Assembly: GCA_965222205.1 (NCBI GenBank)
Contig: OZ244932.1
Location: 2,046,001-2,110,000, forward strand
Source of the DNA: RHLJ01 sp965222205
GTDB lineage: Bacteria; Bacteroidota; Rhodothermia; Balneolales; Balneolaceae
Length of the DNA: 64,000 nucleotides
Reading direction: 5' to 3'
Program-made: the position numbers and the translations under genes
Part shown: piece by piece, positions 8,093-16,293 of the stretch
Position numbering within the stretch: position 1 is the first letter of the stretch
How the letters are laid out: the number at the start of each line of letters is the position of its first letter
Notes under the pieces: generated by a model
What the model was told of the DNA's origin: nothing
Databases searched by the model: none
The model's input: only the letters and a program-made list of their open reading frames with translations

Positions 8093-10144
8093 TTAAAACC
8101 TTACCCTTCCCTGCAACCCAAGAAAGCTGCGTTTATTCCCCTCTATTTCTCCCAGACCACTACTTAGTGATTGTACATCTTCGATAGTAGTAACTGAATA
8201 TTTAAGCCAGAATTCCAACCACTCTGATGCTTCATATTTTAGTACTCCATACACCCTCTGCCCTCTACCACTCAGAGCAACATTCGAAAGTACATACAAC
8301 AAATCATTTTCAAACTGATACACTCTTGTATCGAAACTATCCGTATCAAAAAGAGTTACTCTAGCATCAAGCTGGAGTTTTTGTGAGAGCTGAAGCCGCA
8401 CATCCTGGTAAATTAAAAATCCGGTTTCCCAGTTCTCTCCCGGACTTTGATATCGAACTAACTCTCCTCTCGACCGAAGCCTTATTTTTCTATTTAACTG
8501 ATATTCTGTTTGTAACCGAACACTCGCCCTTTTTTCTTTTCCAAGGATTCGTTGTTCTCTTCCGGAACCCGTCTCGATTACATACTCATCGTCTTTGATT
8601 TCATTTCTAATCAGGATATAAGCGTCCAAATTGTTAGTGATATTTCCTTCAATCAATCCTAAAACATCATATCCTTCTGTTGATTGTGTTGTTCCTGATC
8701 GGGGAGCTTCAAAACGGTACTGATCTACGTATCCACTTATGGAATATCCGTTTGGAAGACGATGAGAAATTCCTACATAAAAGCCAGACTCATTATTCGG
8801 GTCTCCGGATGTTTCTCCAAAACCTGTACCCATAAATGATTGGAAGTCTTTCTGGTAATTTCGATACAGTAATGCCAGGTCGGTACTAAACCCTACCGGA
8901 GCTTCAACACCTGCTACCCCGCCAACTCCGCCGTTTTCACTTCGGGCGATTTCTGCAAATACTAATGAACTACCTACCAATCCACGATAATCTATTCCAA
9001 ATACAGAGTTCTTTCTTCCTTCAAATTTGTATAAGTCACTAAGGGATGTTCCGGTTGCTATATAGGAACTGAATTCTGTGGAGTAGCCTGTTACCCCAAT
9101 CAACCCAATTGGAGTGTCTGCTTTGATTCTCCCGCCAAATGTATGCTGATCTATATTGTTTCTTCGTTCTAATTCAGATTGAGTTCTGTGAAACCCGCTT
9201 GAAGATGGAAACCTTGTAGTGTCTCCTTCAATAACTGATGCTGTTCTAGGTCTGCCTGAATAAAATGCCGTGAATTCAATCTGATCACCATAAGTTGCGG
9301 CAACTCCTCTGAAGAAATCTGTTTCCTGAGCTGAGCCATAAGGCCGTAGACCTCTCTCGTTTTTACTGATCGTTCCGGTTACTTCCCGTCCCTTCCCGAA
9401 TGCACCTCCAGTCCAGATTACTAAACCTTGCCCAAAACTGAGACTATAATCGCCTATCACAAGGCCCTTTAAATTTCCATTTTCTGTGAGGGCCAGATGC
9501 CAGGAAGTATAGTCGAAGTCTGAAATTCCTGTAAGTTGCTCTCCGGCGTCTTTTTCCTGAGTTAAATTGATAGATAAATGGTCACTTTGCATCCTCAGTC
9601 GCTGGTAATATTTCACCGGACTTCCAACATACCCTCCCAAAGAATCTGGTCTGATGAAGCCCTCCTGATCTTCCAGATTTTGTTGGTACCGCGAGATCAC
9701 TTCAAACTTATTTCCGGAAAGCCAGTAGCCCGGACTCGTATAAAAGTTGCGAATACGTTCGTTTAATCCACCTATAGTGATGTAAGGGCGCATTCGCTGA
9801 AAAGTAGCCAAGCCTACTCCCCGTACTTCCTGGATCTCACTTATCGATTCAAAAGGCTTTGTCTTCCGGTAGTCTATCACAGCACGGGCTATCAGCAAAT
9901 TGAAGCCCGGAACCTGAAGTAACTCGCTTACTCCCGCTGAATTAAGGTTGATGGGATTGGCAGCCAGATCTTCCAAAAACTGTGTAAGTTGCTCTCCGGT
10001 TAAACCCGATTCCTCAGTATCAAGCTCTTCAAATGCTTGCTCTAACTGTCGTTCAACCTCAACTTTGGATGTATCCTGCCCGAACAGAGAGATTGGCAAC
10101 ATCCCGATTAAAAGTAATAAAGATATTACCTGAAACCTTTTCAT
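8093..10144 (-). CDS. helix-hairpin-helix domain outer-membrane protein
   Basis: 683 residues with a signal peptide (about 1-22, ending LFGQ). A ComEA-like double helix-hairpin-helix lies at about residues 70-128 (LNSAGVSELLQVPGF, ISEIQEVRGVGLATFQRM). The remainder is rich in alternating polar/aromatic strands (IEFTAFYSGRPRTA, IRLRSRGELVRYQS) and ends in F after a strand (SFLGLQGRVRF), typical of an outer-membrane beta-barrel. Proteins of this layout are common and uncharacterised in Bacteroidota-related phyla. Whether the HhH binds DNA outside the cell, as in ComEA-type uptake, is open. It starts 2 nt after the upstream PorQ/PorV-like gene, so the two are an operon. Confidence 0.8.
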   Translation of the reverse strand: MKRFQVISLLLLIGMLPISLFGQDTSKVEVERQLEQAFEELDTEESGLTGEQLTQFLEDLAANPINLNSAGVSELLQVPGFNLLIARAVIDYRKTKPFESISEIQEVRGVGLATFQRMRPYITIGGLNERIRNFYTSPGYWLSGNKFEVISRYQQNLEDQEGFIRPDSLGGYVGSPVKYYQRLRMQSDHLSINLTQEKDAGEQLTGISDFDYTSWHLALTENGNLKGLVIGDYSLSFGQGLVIWTGGAFGKGREVTGTISKNERGLRPYGSAQETDFFRGVAATYGDQIEFTAFYSGRPRTASVIEGDTTRFPSSSGFHRTQSELERRNNIDQHTFGGRIKADTPIGLIGVTGYSTEFSSYIATGTSLSDLYKFEGRKNSVFGIDYRGLVGSSLVFAEIARSENGGVGGVAGVEAPVGFSTDLALLYRNYQKDFQSFMGTGFGETSGDPNNESGFYVGISHRLPNGYSISGYVDQYRFEAPRSGTTQSTEGYDVLGLIEGNITNNLDAYILIRNEIKDDEYVIETGSGREQRILGKEKRASVRLQTEYQLNRKIRLRSRGELVRYQSPGENWETGFLIYQDVRLQLSQKLQLDARVTLFDTDSFDTRVYQFENDLLYVLSNVALSGRGQRVYGVLKYEASEWLEFWLKYSVTTIEDVQSLSSGLGEIEGNKRSFLGLQGRVRF

Positions 10145-10146
10145 AC

Positions 10147-10971
10147 TCAGAATTTGAATAACAAATCGAATCCGGGACTAAGTCCCAGTAAGTGATGATG
10201 TTGAACCGCGAGATTGATTCCCCAGAGTTCGTTCCCATAACCCAGACCAAATGAGTAAGTAAGCGGCTCTGTAGTAATACCAATCCTTCCTTTTAACTCA
10301 TCGACAATATTGACTTCCAGTCCTCCGCGATATGACACCGGAAACCGAACATCCTTTACCACATCCATCACAAATAGCGCTGTCTCTTCCAGTGAGTAGC
10401 TGAAACCAATGCTCAGTTCCCGTTGAAGGTCTTCATCTGTTCCGGAAAATTGATACGAAGGCTGGTTCAAATTAGTAGCTTTTGCTCCAAGCCAAAGCTG
10501 ATCCATCACCTGTGTAGCAATGCCCACATCCAACCCGAATGCTCCACCTGATCCATAAGGACCCCCAAACGAAATGTGATTATAATTCAGAGCCAGACCG
10601 AAATGAAGTTGCTCCCACTCATTCTTATATCCGAGCTGGACTCGTGTTTCGCTGAATAAGTTGTCGCCATATCGATGAAAACCAACTGCTCCAATTCCAA
10701 AGGGAGTTGAAGTGCTTCCAAAAGCGGCCATGTCGGTGATTTCCGCAAAACCATAGTTTCGCAGCCCATAGAAACCTAAAGAAACAGATTCTGAGTTCAA
10801 TAAAGCCGGATTTGAAAACAATGACCACTCATCCTCTATTAGTGCAGATGTAGCCTGACCTAAACTTAATGCCCGCGCACCCATTGAGTTTTGACTATAC
10901 GAGGCCGTCGATATTCCCAAAAAAAGGAAGAGAAAAGAAATTTTATATCGAATGAAACGTATTCGTATCAT
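10147..10971 (-). CDS. PorQ/PorV-like outer-membrane beta-barrel protein
   Basis: 274 residues with a signal peptide (to about residue 26, SYSQ). The N-terminus NSMGARALSLGQATSALI followed by SLFSNPALLN is the hallmark of the PorV/PorQ/UPF0164 family of 14-stranded FadL-like barrels that serve type IX secretion. The protein ends in the aromatic LFKF. PorV and PorQ handle substrate proteins with C-terminal sorting domains, several of which are encoded in this window. Co-transcribed with the HhH protein and divergent from a PorD-like gene 24 nt away, which supports a link to type IX secretion. Which Por protein it corresponds to cannot be decided by eye. Confidence 0.75.
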   Translation of the reverse strand: MIRIRFIRYKISFLFLFLGISTASYSQNSMGARALSLGQATSALIEDEWSLFSNPALLNSESVSLGFYGLRNYGFAEITDMAAFGSTSTPFGIGAVGFHRYGDNLFSETRVQLGYKNEWEQLHFGLALNYNHISFGGPYGSGGAFGLDVGIATQVMDQLWLGAKATNLNQPSYQFSGTDEDLQRELSIGFSYSLEETALFVMDVVKDVRFPVSYRGGLEVNIVDELKGRIGITTEPLTYSFGLGYGNELWGINLAVQHHHLLGLSPGFDLLFKF

Positions 10972-10995
10972 TGGCTTAAGTTTGTTCGCTATAAT

Positions 10996-11925
10996 ATGAT
11001 ATATCTGGCACCAATAAAGAAAGTCTTATCGTTGAAATTTCATGGTTTAGTAATATTACTAATGCTGCCGGTAATTTCCATAGCTCAGGAATTTAACTGC
11101 GAAGTGGTTATAGATGATACCAACCTGGAAGGCACCTCATTTGAATACGTGAAAGAAAGCCTTAGACCGGAACTGGAAAATTATATTAACGAGTATCGCT
11201 GGACTGAAATTGAGTTTACAGAGCAAGAACAAATTAATTGCCAGATCAACATTGTGCTTACCAGTGGTGACCAGAATTTCAATTTTTCGGCTGAGACCGT
11301 ACTTTCTGCCCGACGTCCTATTTATAATACGATGACGGAAACAACCACTATGATACTTGGAGACCAGGCATGGCAGTTTTCTTATCCGGAAGGAAAAAGC
11401 CTTATCCACGATGAGCTTCAGTTCGAGAGCCTGACGGGCTTTATTGACTATTATATGTATCTGTTACTGGGTTACGATTTCGACAGCTTTTCTCCCTTGG
11501 GCGGTACCGAATATTTCGACAAAGCCCAGAATGTAGTCGACCTCGCACAAAATGAAGAAAGTATTGGCTGGACTCGCAACAGTAATAACCAACGTAACCG
11601 CTTTGTGCTGGTTTCCGATTTATTGAGTAATAATTACGAACAACTGAGAAATGCATTTTATACCTATCACCGGCTTGGGCTGGATACATTTACCCAAAAC
11701 CCACAACAGGCTCGTCAAGAGGTGATTAATGTGCTCACAGAAATTCAGGCTGCAAAACGACGATCTACCAGTAATTTTCTGTACGACCTTTTCTTCGATA
11801 CCAAGTCCCGGGAGATTACTTCCATTTTTTTGGATGCGGATAGTAGAGTTCAGCTGGAAGCATACAATATCTTAAGAGAAACCGATCAGGGACATTTAAC
11901 TGAATACGATCAGTTACAAAACTGA
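10996..11925 (+). CDS. DUF4835 / PorD-like protein of the type IX secretion system
   Basis: 309 residues from the ATG at 10996; a longer reading from 10891 would overlap the divergent gene and put the signal peptide internally, so it was rejected. Signal peptide about 1-31 (VILLMLPVISIAQ), then EFNCEVVIDDTNLEG and TFTQNPQQARQEV regions typical of DUF4835. In Porphyromonas this family is PorD, needed for type IX secretion but biochemically undefined. The divergent pairing with a PorQ/PorV-like gene across a 24-bp spacer suggests shared regulation. Family call is moderately confident. Confidence 0.7.
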   Translation: MIYLAPIKKVLSLKFHGLVILLMLPVISIAQEFNCEVVIDDTNLEGTSFEYVKESLRPELENYINEYRWTEIEFTEQEQINCQINIVLTSGDQNFNFSAETVLSARRPIYNTMTETTTMILGDQAWQFSYPEGKSLIHDELQFESLTGFIDYYMYLLLGYDFDSFSPLGGTEYFDKAQNVVDLAQNEESIGWTRNSNNQRNRFVLVSDLLSNNYEQLRNAFYTYHRLGLDTFTQNPQQARQEVINVLTEIQAAKRRSTSNFLYDLFFDTKSREITSIFLDADSRVQLEAYNILRETDQGHLTEYDQLQN

Positions 11926-11994
11926 GTGATTGTTTTTAAAGGATTTATTTTGCTATTTCCTTGAAACTAAATGTAATAAAAAAGTGAGGCAGGG

Positions 11995-12429
11995 ATGAAA
12001 TGTATTAAATTCAAATCTGGGTATAAATATCAAATTACAGCCGATTACGAAATCAATATCTCTGTTTACCCGGAGAATAACATCACTACAGAATATATAG
12101 ACTTGAATAAAGAAGGGATGATTTTTATTAAAAGAGGTTATGCATGGGATGGACCGTCAGGTCCAACGATAGACACAAAAAACTTCATGCGAGGATCTTT
12201 AATTCATGATGCTCTATATCAACTTATGAGGGAAGAACATCTTAGTGCTGATAAATACAGGGATATTGCTGATCGCTTACTTCAGAATCACTGTAAAGAA
12301 GATGGAATGACCTCCCTCAGAGCCTGGATTGTTTATAAAGCTTTAAAGTTTGGTGGAGGTCCTGCAGCAGATCCAGCGAATAACAAACCCATAAAATTTG
12401 CTCCTAAAAATTGTATTCAAGAAGTTTAA
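11995..12429 (+). CDS. DUF1353 domain-containing protein
   Basis: 144 residues, no signal peptide. The central motif GYAWDGPSGPTIDTKNF followed by RGSLIHDALYQLM matches DUF1353, a small family of unknown function found in bacteria and in phage genomes; the conserved Trp/Asp and His-Asp residues suggest a metal or hydrolytic site, but this is a guess. It stands alone between the PorD-like gene (69 nt upstream) and the etf operon (147 nt downstream), with no other phage gene nearby. Confidence 0.7.
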   Translation: MKCIKFKSGYKYQITADYEINISVYPENNITTEYIDLNKEGMIFIKRGYAWDGPSGPTIDTKNFMRGSLIHDALYQLMREEHLSADKYRDIADRLLQNHCKEDGMTSLRAWIVYKALKFGGGPAADPANNKPIKFAPKNCIQEV

Positions 12430-12576
12430 TCATCATATGAGCCATTCATTTACTTTCTAATTAAAAACTAGATAAAATTACTTTCACCTTAATTATTTCG
12501 GAACCATTTTTGTATATTATTTGCTCCAGAAAAGCGGTTCCACAAGAATAAACATCAAGACGAAAATACCCAACGA

Positions 12577-13347
12577 ATGAAATTTTATGTATGTATTAAA
12601 ATGGTGCCGGATGTAGCAGCACCATTTCAAATTAAAGACGGGGAATTAATAATGGATGCAGACCGGATGGTACTCAATGCCTACGACGCTTCCGCTGTTG
12701 AAGAAGCCCTGGTGCTTAAAGAACAACATGGCGGCGAAGTTGAAGTAGTTTGTATCGGTCCGGCCAAAGCTTCAGAAACGATAAGAAAAGCACTCGCCAT
12801 GGGTGCCGACAAAGGTACTCACATCACTACAAGTGGCGATGAAGGGTTTGATTCTGGAAGCTATTCAGCAATTCTTTCAGCTTTCTTCAAAGGCAAAGAA
12901 TACGATATCCTCTCGCTAGGGAAACAATCTCAGGATACCGACTCCGGATTAACCGGAAGCATGGTTGCTCAGATACTTGATCTCCCTTATGCCACAAACG
13001 CGGTTGGCTTAGAAATTGAGGATGGAAATTTGATTGTGAAACGTCAGGGCGATTCCGGGCAGGAAATGATCGGGCTCCCTACTCCATGTGCGGTAACTTG
13101 TTCCAACGATATGAACGAACCACGTATCCCGAATTTGAAAGGGATTATGGCCTCAAAGCGAAAGCCCATTGATACTGTGGAGCTTTCTTCACTTGGTCTT
13201 TCTGAGGATGAATTATCTCCTTCATCTAAAGTTACTTCTTATGAGCACAAACCAGCCCGGAAGGCCGGAAAGAAATTTGAAGGTGAAGCGGATGAAATCG
13301 CCCGTGAAGTAGCACAATTGTTAGATACCGAGGCAAACGCACTATAA
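12577..13347 (+). CDS. etfB: electron transfer flavoprotein subunit beta
   Basis: 256 residues, the standard length of EtfB. N-terminal MKFYVCIKMVPDVAAPFQIK and YDASAVEEALVLKE, and the EtfB signature region VKRQGDSGQEMIGLPTPCAV, are clear. EtfAB is the soluble FAD heterodimer that accepts electrons from acyl-CoA dehydrogenases and passes them to ETF:quinone oxidoreductase. First gene of the etfB-etfA-fixC-fixX-acyl-CoA dehydrogenase row, all on the plus strand. The 147-nt region upstream probably holds the promoter. Followed by a heptad inverted repeat that occupies the gap to etfA. Confidence 0.97.
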   Translation: MKFYVCIKMVPDVAAPFQIKDGELIMDADRMVLNAYDASAVEEALVLKEQHGGEVEVVCIGPAKASETIRKALAMGADKGTHITTSGDEGFDSGSYSAILSAFFKGKEYDILSLGKQSQDTDSGLTGSMVAQILDLPYATNAVGLEIEDGNLIVKRQGDSGQEMIGLPTPCAVTCSNDMNEPRIPNLKGIMASKRKPIDTVELSSLGLSEDELSPSSKVTSYEHKPARKAGKKFEGEADEIAREVAQLLDTEANAL

Positions 13348-13351
13348 TTTT

Positions 13352-13422
13352 AAATGTATAATGCTAAATGTTAAATCGACTAAAATTTACCTTTAGCATT
13401 TAAAACTAAGAATTTAACATTT
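13352..13422. repeat. heptad-phased inverted repeat, etfB-etfA spacer
   Basis: Arms 13352-13376 and 13398-13422 (25 nt each) are inverted copies with 19 of 25 positions pairing; loop 21 nt. The word AATG recurs in the left arm at positions 2, 9 and 16, with AATC at 23: a strict 7-nt beat. It begins 4 nt after the etfB stop codon and ends 3 nt before the etfA start, leaving no room for an independent ribosome-binding site. Confidence 0.75.
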
Positions 13423-13425
13423 CAA

Positions 13426-14400
13426 ATGAGTTCAATACTTACATATATCGCCATATCGGATGGCAAAATTAAAAGATCATCACTTGAGGTTTTATCAAGA
13501 AGTAAAGCTATTGCAGATGCAAACGGATTGGATTGTGAAGCCGTAATTATCGATGCAGACGCTTCATCATTTACGGATTCAGTACAACAATACGGCGCTT
13601 CCAAAATTTATGTAGTCGAAGACCCGATCTTTATTCAGCATAGGAACACTCCGCTGCTTTCCGCTTTATCTAAAGTGATAGAGCTGGCTAAGCCTAATGT
13701 AGTTGCGTTCGCTTCCACAGAAGGAACAAAAGACATTCTCGGAGCCCTGGCTGCTAACCAAAACGCTGGTGTAGTTGCCGATGTATCTTCCTTTGACGTA
13801 ACAGCGAATGGTGTTTCTGCAAAACGACCAGTAATGGCCGCTAAAATAATGGGAAATGTGGAAGTTACAGGCGATACCATATTAGTTTCTGTTCGTTCCG
13901 GTTCTTATGATTTGGTCGAATCTCCCATTACGGCAGAAGTTTCTAACATTGACTTTTCAATGGATGAAAGCGACTTGAAAGCTAAACTAAGAGAAATTAT
14001 TTCTGCTACCGGAGATACTATTGACTTAAATGAAGCAGACTCAATTGTTGCTGCGGGGCGTGGAGTGAAAGATGAAGAAGCTAAGAATCTGATTTCTGAG
14101 TTGGCTTCGGTATTAAATGCCGGAATTGGTGCTTCACGAGCGCTTACGGAAGCGGGAGTGTATGACCCAAGCCTTCAAATTGGGCAAACCGGAAAAGTAG
14201 TTTCTCCGCAATTATATATAGCAGTTGGGATTTCAGGAGCAATTCAACACGTTGCAGGAATGGCAAATAGTAAAGTGATTGTAGCTATCAATAAAGACCC
14301 GGATGCCCCGATTTTTGAAGTAGCGGATTATGGAATTGTAGGAGACTTGTATAAAGTACTCCCTCCTTTTATTGATGAATTGAAGAAGATCAGAGGATAA
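13426..14400 (+). CDS. etfA: electron transfer flavoprotein subunit alpha
   Basis: 324 residues, normal for EtfA. The C-terminal FAD-binding domain is recognisable by GASRALTEAG, LYIAVGISGAIQHVAGM and VAINKDPDAPIFEVADYGIVGD (only its first half quoted in most alignments), all EtfA hallmarks. Forms the heterodimer with EtfB encoded just upstream. Both flanking spacers are heptad inverted repeats (13352-13422 and 14401-14473), so the start codon follows directly on a hairpin arm. Confidence 0.97.
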   Translation: MSSILTYIAISDGKIKRSSLEVLSRSKAIADANGLDCEAVIIDADASSFTDSVQQYGASKIYVVEDPIFIQHRNTPLLSALSKVIELAKPNVVAFASTEGTKDILGALAANQNAGVVADVSSFDVTANGVSAKRPVMAAKIMGNVEVTGDTILVSVRSGSYDLVESPITAEVSNIDFSMDESDLKAKLREIISATGDTIDLNEADSIVAAGRGVKDEEAKNLISELASVLNAGIGASRALTEAGVYDPSLQIGQTGKVVSPQLYIAVGISGAIQHVAGMANSKVIVAINKDPDAPIFEVADYGIVGDLYKVLPPFIDELKKIRG

Positions 14401-14473
14401 TAGTTTTGAGCTATGAGATTTGAGTTTTGAGAATCTCCTCATCTCACTCCTCACGGCTCACAACTCAAAGCTA
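14401..14473. repeat. heptad-phased inverted repeat, etfA-fixC spacer
   Basis: Arms 14401-14432 and 14442-14473 (32 nt), 23 of 32 positions pair; loop 9 nt. The word GAG recurs at left-arm positions 8, 15, 22 and 29 and CTC/CAC in the right arm, all 7 nt apart. The element begins at the base after the etfA stop codon and ends 4 nt before the fixC ATG. Clearest example of the 7-nt beat in the window. Confidence 0.82.
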
Positions 14474-14477
14474 GAAA

Positions 14478-15803
14478 ATGGAAGACAAATTTGATTGTAT
14501 AGTTATTGGCGGTGGTGTTGCAGGTCTTGCAGCAGCAATGACTCTTGCCCGGAATAATATGAAGTTTCTGCTCATCGAACGAGGAGAATTTGCAGGATCT
14601 AAGAATGTTTCTGGTGGCGTTTTGTGGGGAAGTGATCTCGCTAAACTCGTTCCTGATTACTGGGAAGAAGAAGATGGTGGATGGGAGCGATTCATAAATC
14701 ATCGCCGACTCACCTTCATGGACGAGCAATCCTCCTTTTCTCTCGACTTCAAATCCAAACACTTTAATGACGCTCCTTATTCCGGAGTAGTTGTTCTCCG
14801 TTCTAAATTCGATAACTGGCTTTCGGGGAAAGTTCAGGAAGCCATCGATGCCAGCGATTATGCAATGGATTCCTTTATTGCCACCAACATTAAAGTAGAT
14901 GAAGTGTTGATGGAGAATGATAAGGCTGTTGGAATCAAAACCGGAGAAGATGAATTCCATGCTGATTCTGTTATCATCGCCGAAGGAGTTAACAATTTAC
15001 TTACCCGCCAGGTTGGACTTCAGGATAGCTACGTTCCGGCCGATCACATGCTTACCGGAATCAAGGAAATTATCCGTTTCGACCAGAACGTACTGGAAGA
15101 TCGCTTTCAGCTGAATGGCTTAAGTGGGATGAGTAACGAGTTCGTTGGCTGGGCTACCGATGGTGTTGAAGGCGGCGGTTTTCTATATACGAACCGTGAT
15201 ACCATTTCACTTGGATTGGTGGTTGGAATCAAAGACATGCGGGAGAAGAAACGAAGTCCACATGACTTATTGAATCACTTCAAAACACATCCTACAGTAG
15301 CCGACGCAATCAAAGGTGGCGAAATTGTAGAATACTCTGCCCACGTAGTTTCATCAGGCGACTCCAGAGCTATGCCAAAAGAACTATACAAAGATGGAAT
15401 CCTGATTGCAGGTGAAGCAGCTAACTTACTCATGAATGCAGGAAAAGCTATTCAGGGAATGGATTATGCGATGCGTTCCGGAATTCTTGCAGCAGAAACT
15501 ATTATTAAAGCGAAAGAGAAGAATGATTTCACTTCTGCTACACTTAAAGAATACCGGGCTGCTCTGGATAACAGCTATGTGATGAAAGACATCAACAATT
15601 TCCAGGATGCGGTACACCTTCTGCATACCGATACCATGCAAAATAAAGTGCCCAATTTGGTCTGTGATTTTGGTCGCCAGTTCTTCACTATAAAGAATGA
15701 ACCAACTCCTAAATCTGAGAAGATGCTGTTAGGAGCGATCAAACGTCACGCTTCTCTGTGGGAATTACTAAAATTAGGATTTAAGGCGAGGAAGTCATTG
15801 TGA
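14478..15803 (+). CDS. fixC: FixC-type electron-transfer flavoprotein:quinone oxidoreductase, flavoprotein part
   Basis: 441 residues. N-terminal FAD-binding motif CIVIGGGVAGLAAAM (about 8-22), followed by LLIERGEFAGSKNVSGGVLW as in FixC/ETF-QO, and the late FAD motif GILIAGEAANLLMNAGKAIQ (about 309-328). It takes electrons from EtfAB to the membrane quinone pool. Its iron-sulfur partner is the separate small protein encoded next (15898), the split FixC + FixX arrangement rather than the single-chain ETF-QO of mitochondria and many proteobacteria. Confidence 0.93.
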   Translation: MEDKFDCIVIGGGVAGLAAAMTLARNNMKFLLIERGEFAGSKNVSGGVLWGSDLAKLVPDYWEEEDGGWERFINHRRLTFMDEQSSFSLDFKSKHFNDAPYSGVVVLRSKFDNWLSGKVQEAIDASDYAMDSFIATNIKVDEVLMENDKAVGIKTGEDEFHADSVIIAEGVNNLLTRQVGLQDSYVPADHMLTGIKEIIRFDQNVLEDRFQLNGLSGMSNEFVGWATDGVEGGGFLYTNRDTISLGLVVGIKDMREKKRSPHDLLNHFKTHPTVADAIKGGEIVEYSAHVVSSGDSRAMPKELYKDGILIAGEAANLLMNAGKAIQGMDYAMRSGILAAETIIKAKEKNDFTSATLKEYRAALDNSYVMKDINNFQDAVHLLHTDTMQNKVPNLVCDFGRQFFTIKNEPTPKSEKMLLGAIKRHASLWELLKLGFKARKSL

Positions 15804-15876
15804 GCTTTTAGCTATCAGCCTTTAGCTTTTAGTTTGGAAATGGAAACTAAAAGCTAATCGCTAACAGCTGAATGCT
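15803..15876. repeat. heptad-phased inverted repeat, fixC-fixX spacer
   Basis: Arms 15803-15835 and 15844-15876 (33 nt), 27 of 33 positions pair, the strongest match of the set; loop 8 nt. AGC recurs at left-arm positions 1, 8, 15 and 22, then AGT at 29. The arm begins on the last base of the fixC stop codon and the element ends 21 nt before the fixX start. Confidence 0.82.
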
Positions 15877-15897
15877 TGACATTTAAATTAACCACTT

Positions 15898-16200
15898 ATG
15901 AAATTACTCAAACTCACTGAACGTCTAGGACTTGTTAGCTACCGAAATCAAGCTAAATCAGAAATTAAACCTCACATTATCGTTAATACCGACATCTGCA
16001 ACTCAGGATGTCCTCACAAATGCACTACCTGGGTTTGCCCGGCGAACTGCTACACAATGGACGAGCACAACAAAGTCCATTTTCAGGTAGAGGATTGCAT
16101 TGAATGCGGAACCTGCATGTACGCCTGCGACCAGGGAGCAGTGGACTGGAACTATCCCGATCCTGAAATTGGTCGTGGTGTAAACTGGAATTTTGGATAA
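15898..16200 (+). CDS. fixX: FixX-type ferredoxin-like protein, iron-sulfur part of ETF:quinone oxidoreductase
   Basis: 100 residues, cysteine-rich. C-terminal cluster motif DCIECGTCMYACDQGAVDW with further cysteines in CNSGCPHKC and WVCPANCY corresponds to the ETF-QO/FixX 4Fe-4S domain. It should form the iron-sulfur half of the quinone oxidoreductase with the FixC protein encoded upstream, passing electrons from EtfAB to quinone. Longer at the N-terminus than a minimal ferredoxin, as is usual for FixX. Flanked on both sides by inverted-repeat spacers. Confidence 0.9.
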   Translation: MKLLKLTERLGLVSYRNQAKSEIKPHIIVNTDICNSGCPHKCTTWVCPANCYTMDEHNKVHFQVEDCIECGTCMYACDQGAVDWNYPDPEIGRGVNWNFG

Positions 16201-16216
16201 CAGAGGTATAAAGGGC

Positions 16217-16247
16217 AAAGGCACAAAGTGTCGATCTCTGTGCCTTT
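16217..16247. repeat. heptad-like inverted repeat, fixX-acyl-CoA dehydrogenase spacer
   Basis: Core arms 16217-16228 and 16236-16247 (12 nt, 11 pair; loop 7 nt) form a stable hairpin. AAAG recurs at 16210, 16217 and 16225 (steps of 7 and 8). Weaker pairing continues outward on both sides to about 16203 and 16260 with a 1-nt offset. GC-richer than the other copies. It could also act as an attenuator, but there is no U-run directly after it. Confidence 0.65.
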
Positions 16248-16293
16248 GTGCCTCAACGCCTTTTCAACTTTTTAATAATTTTGAAATAAAAAT

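Noticed and set aside
10891..10995. N-terminal extension of the PorD-like frame
   Set aside because: It would overlap the divergent gene and place the signal peptide 35 residues inside the protein; the ATG at 10996 is the better start.
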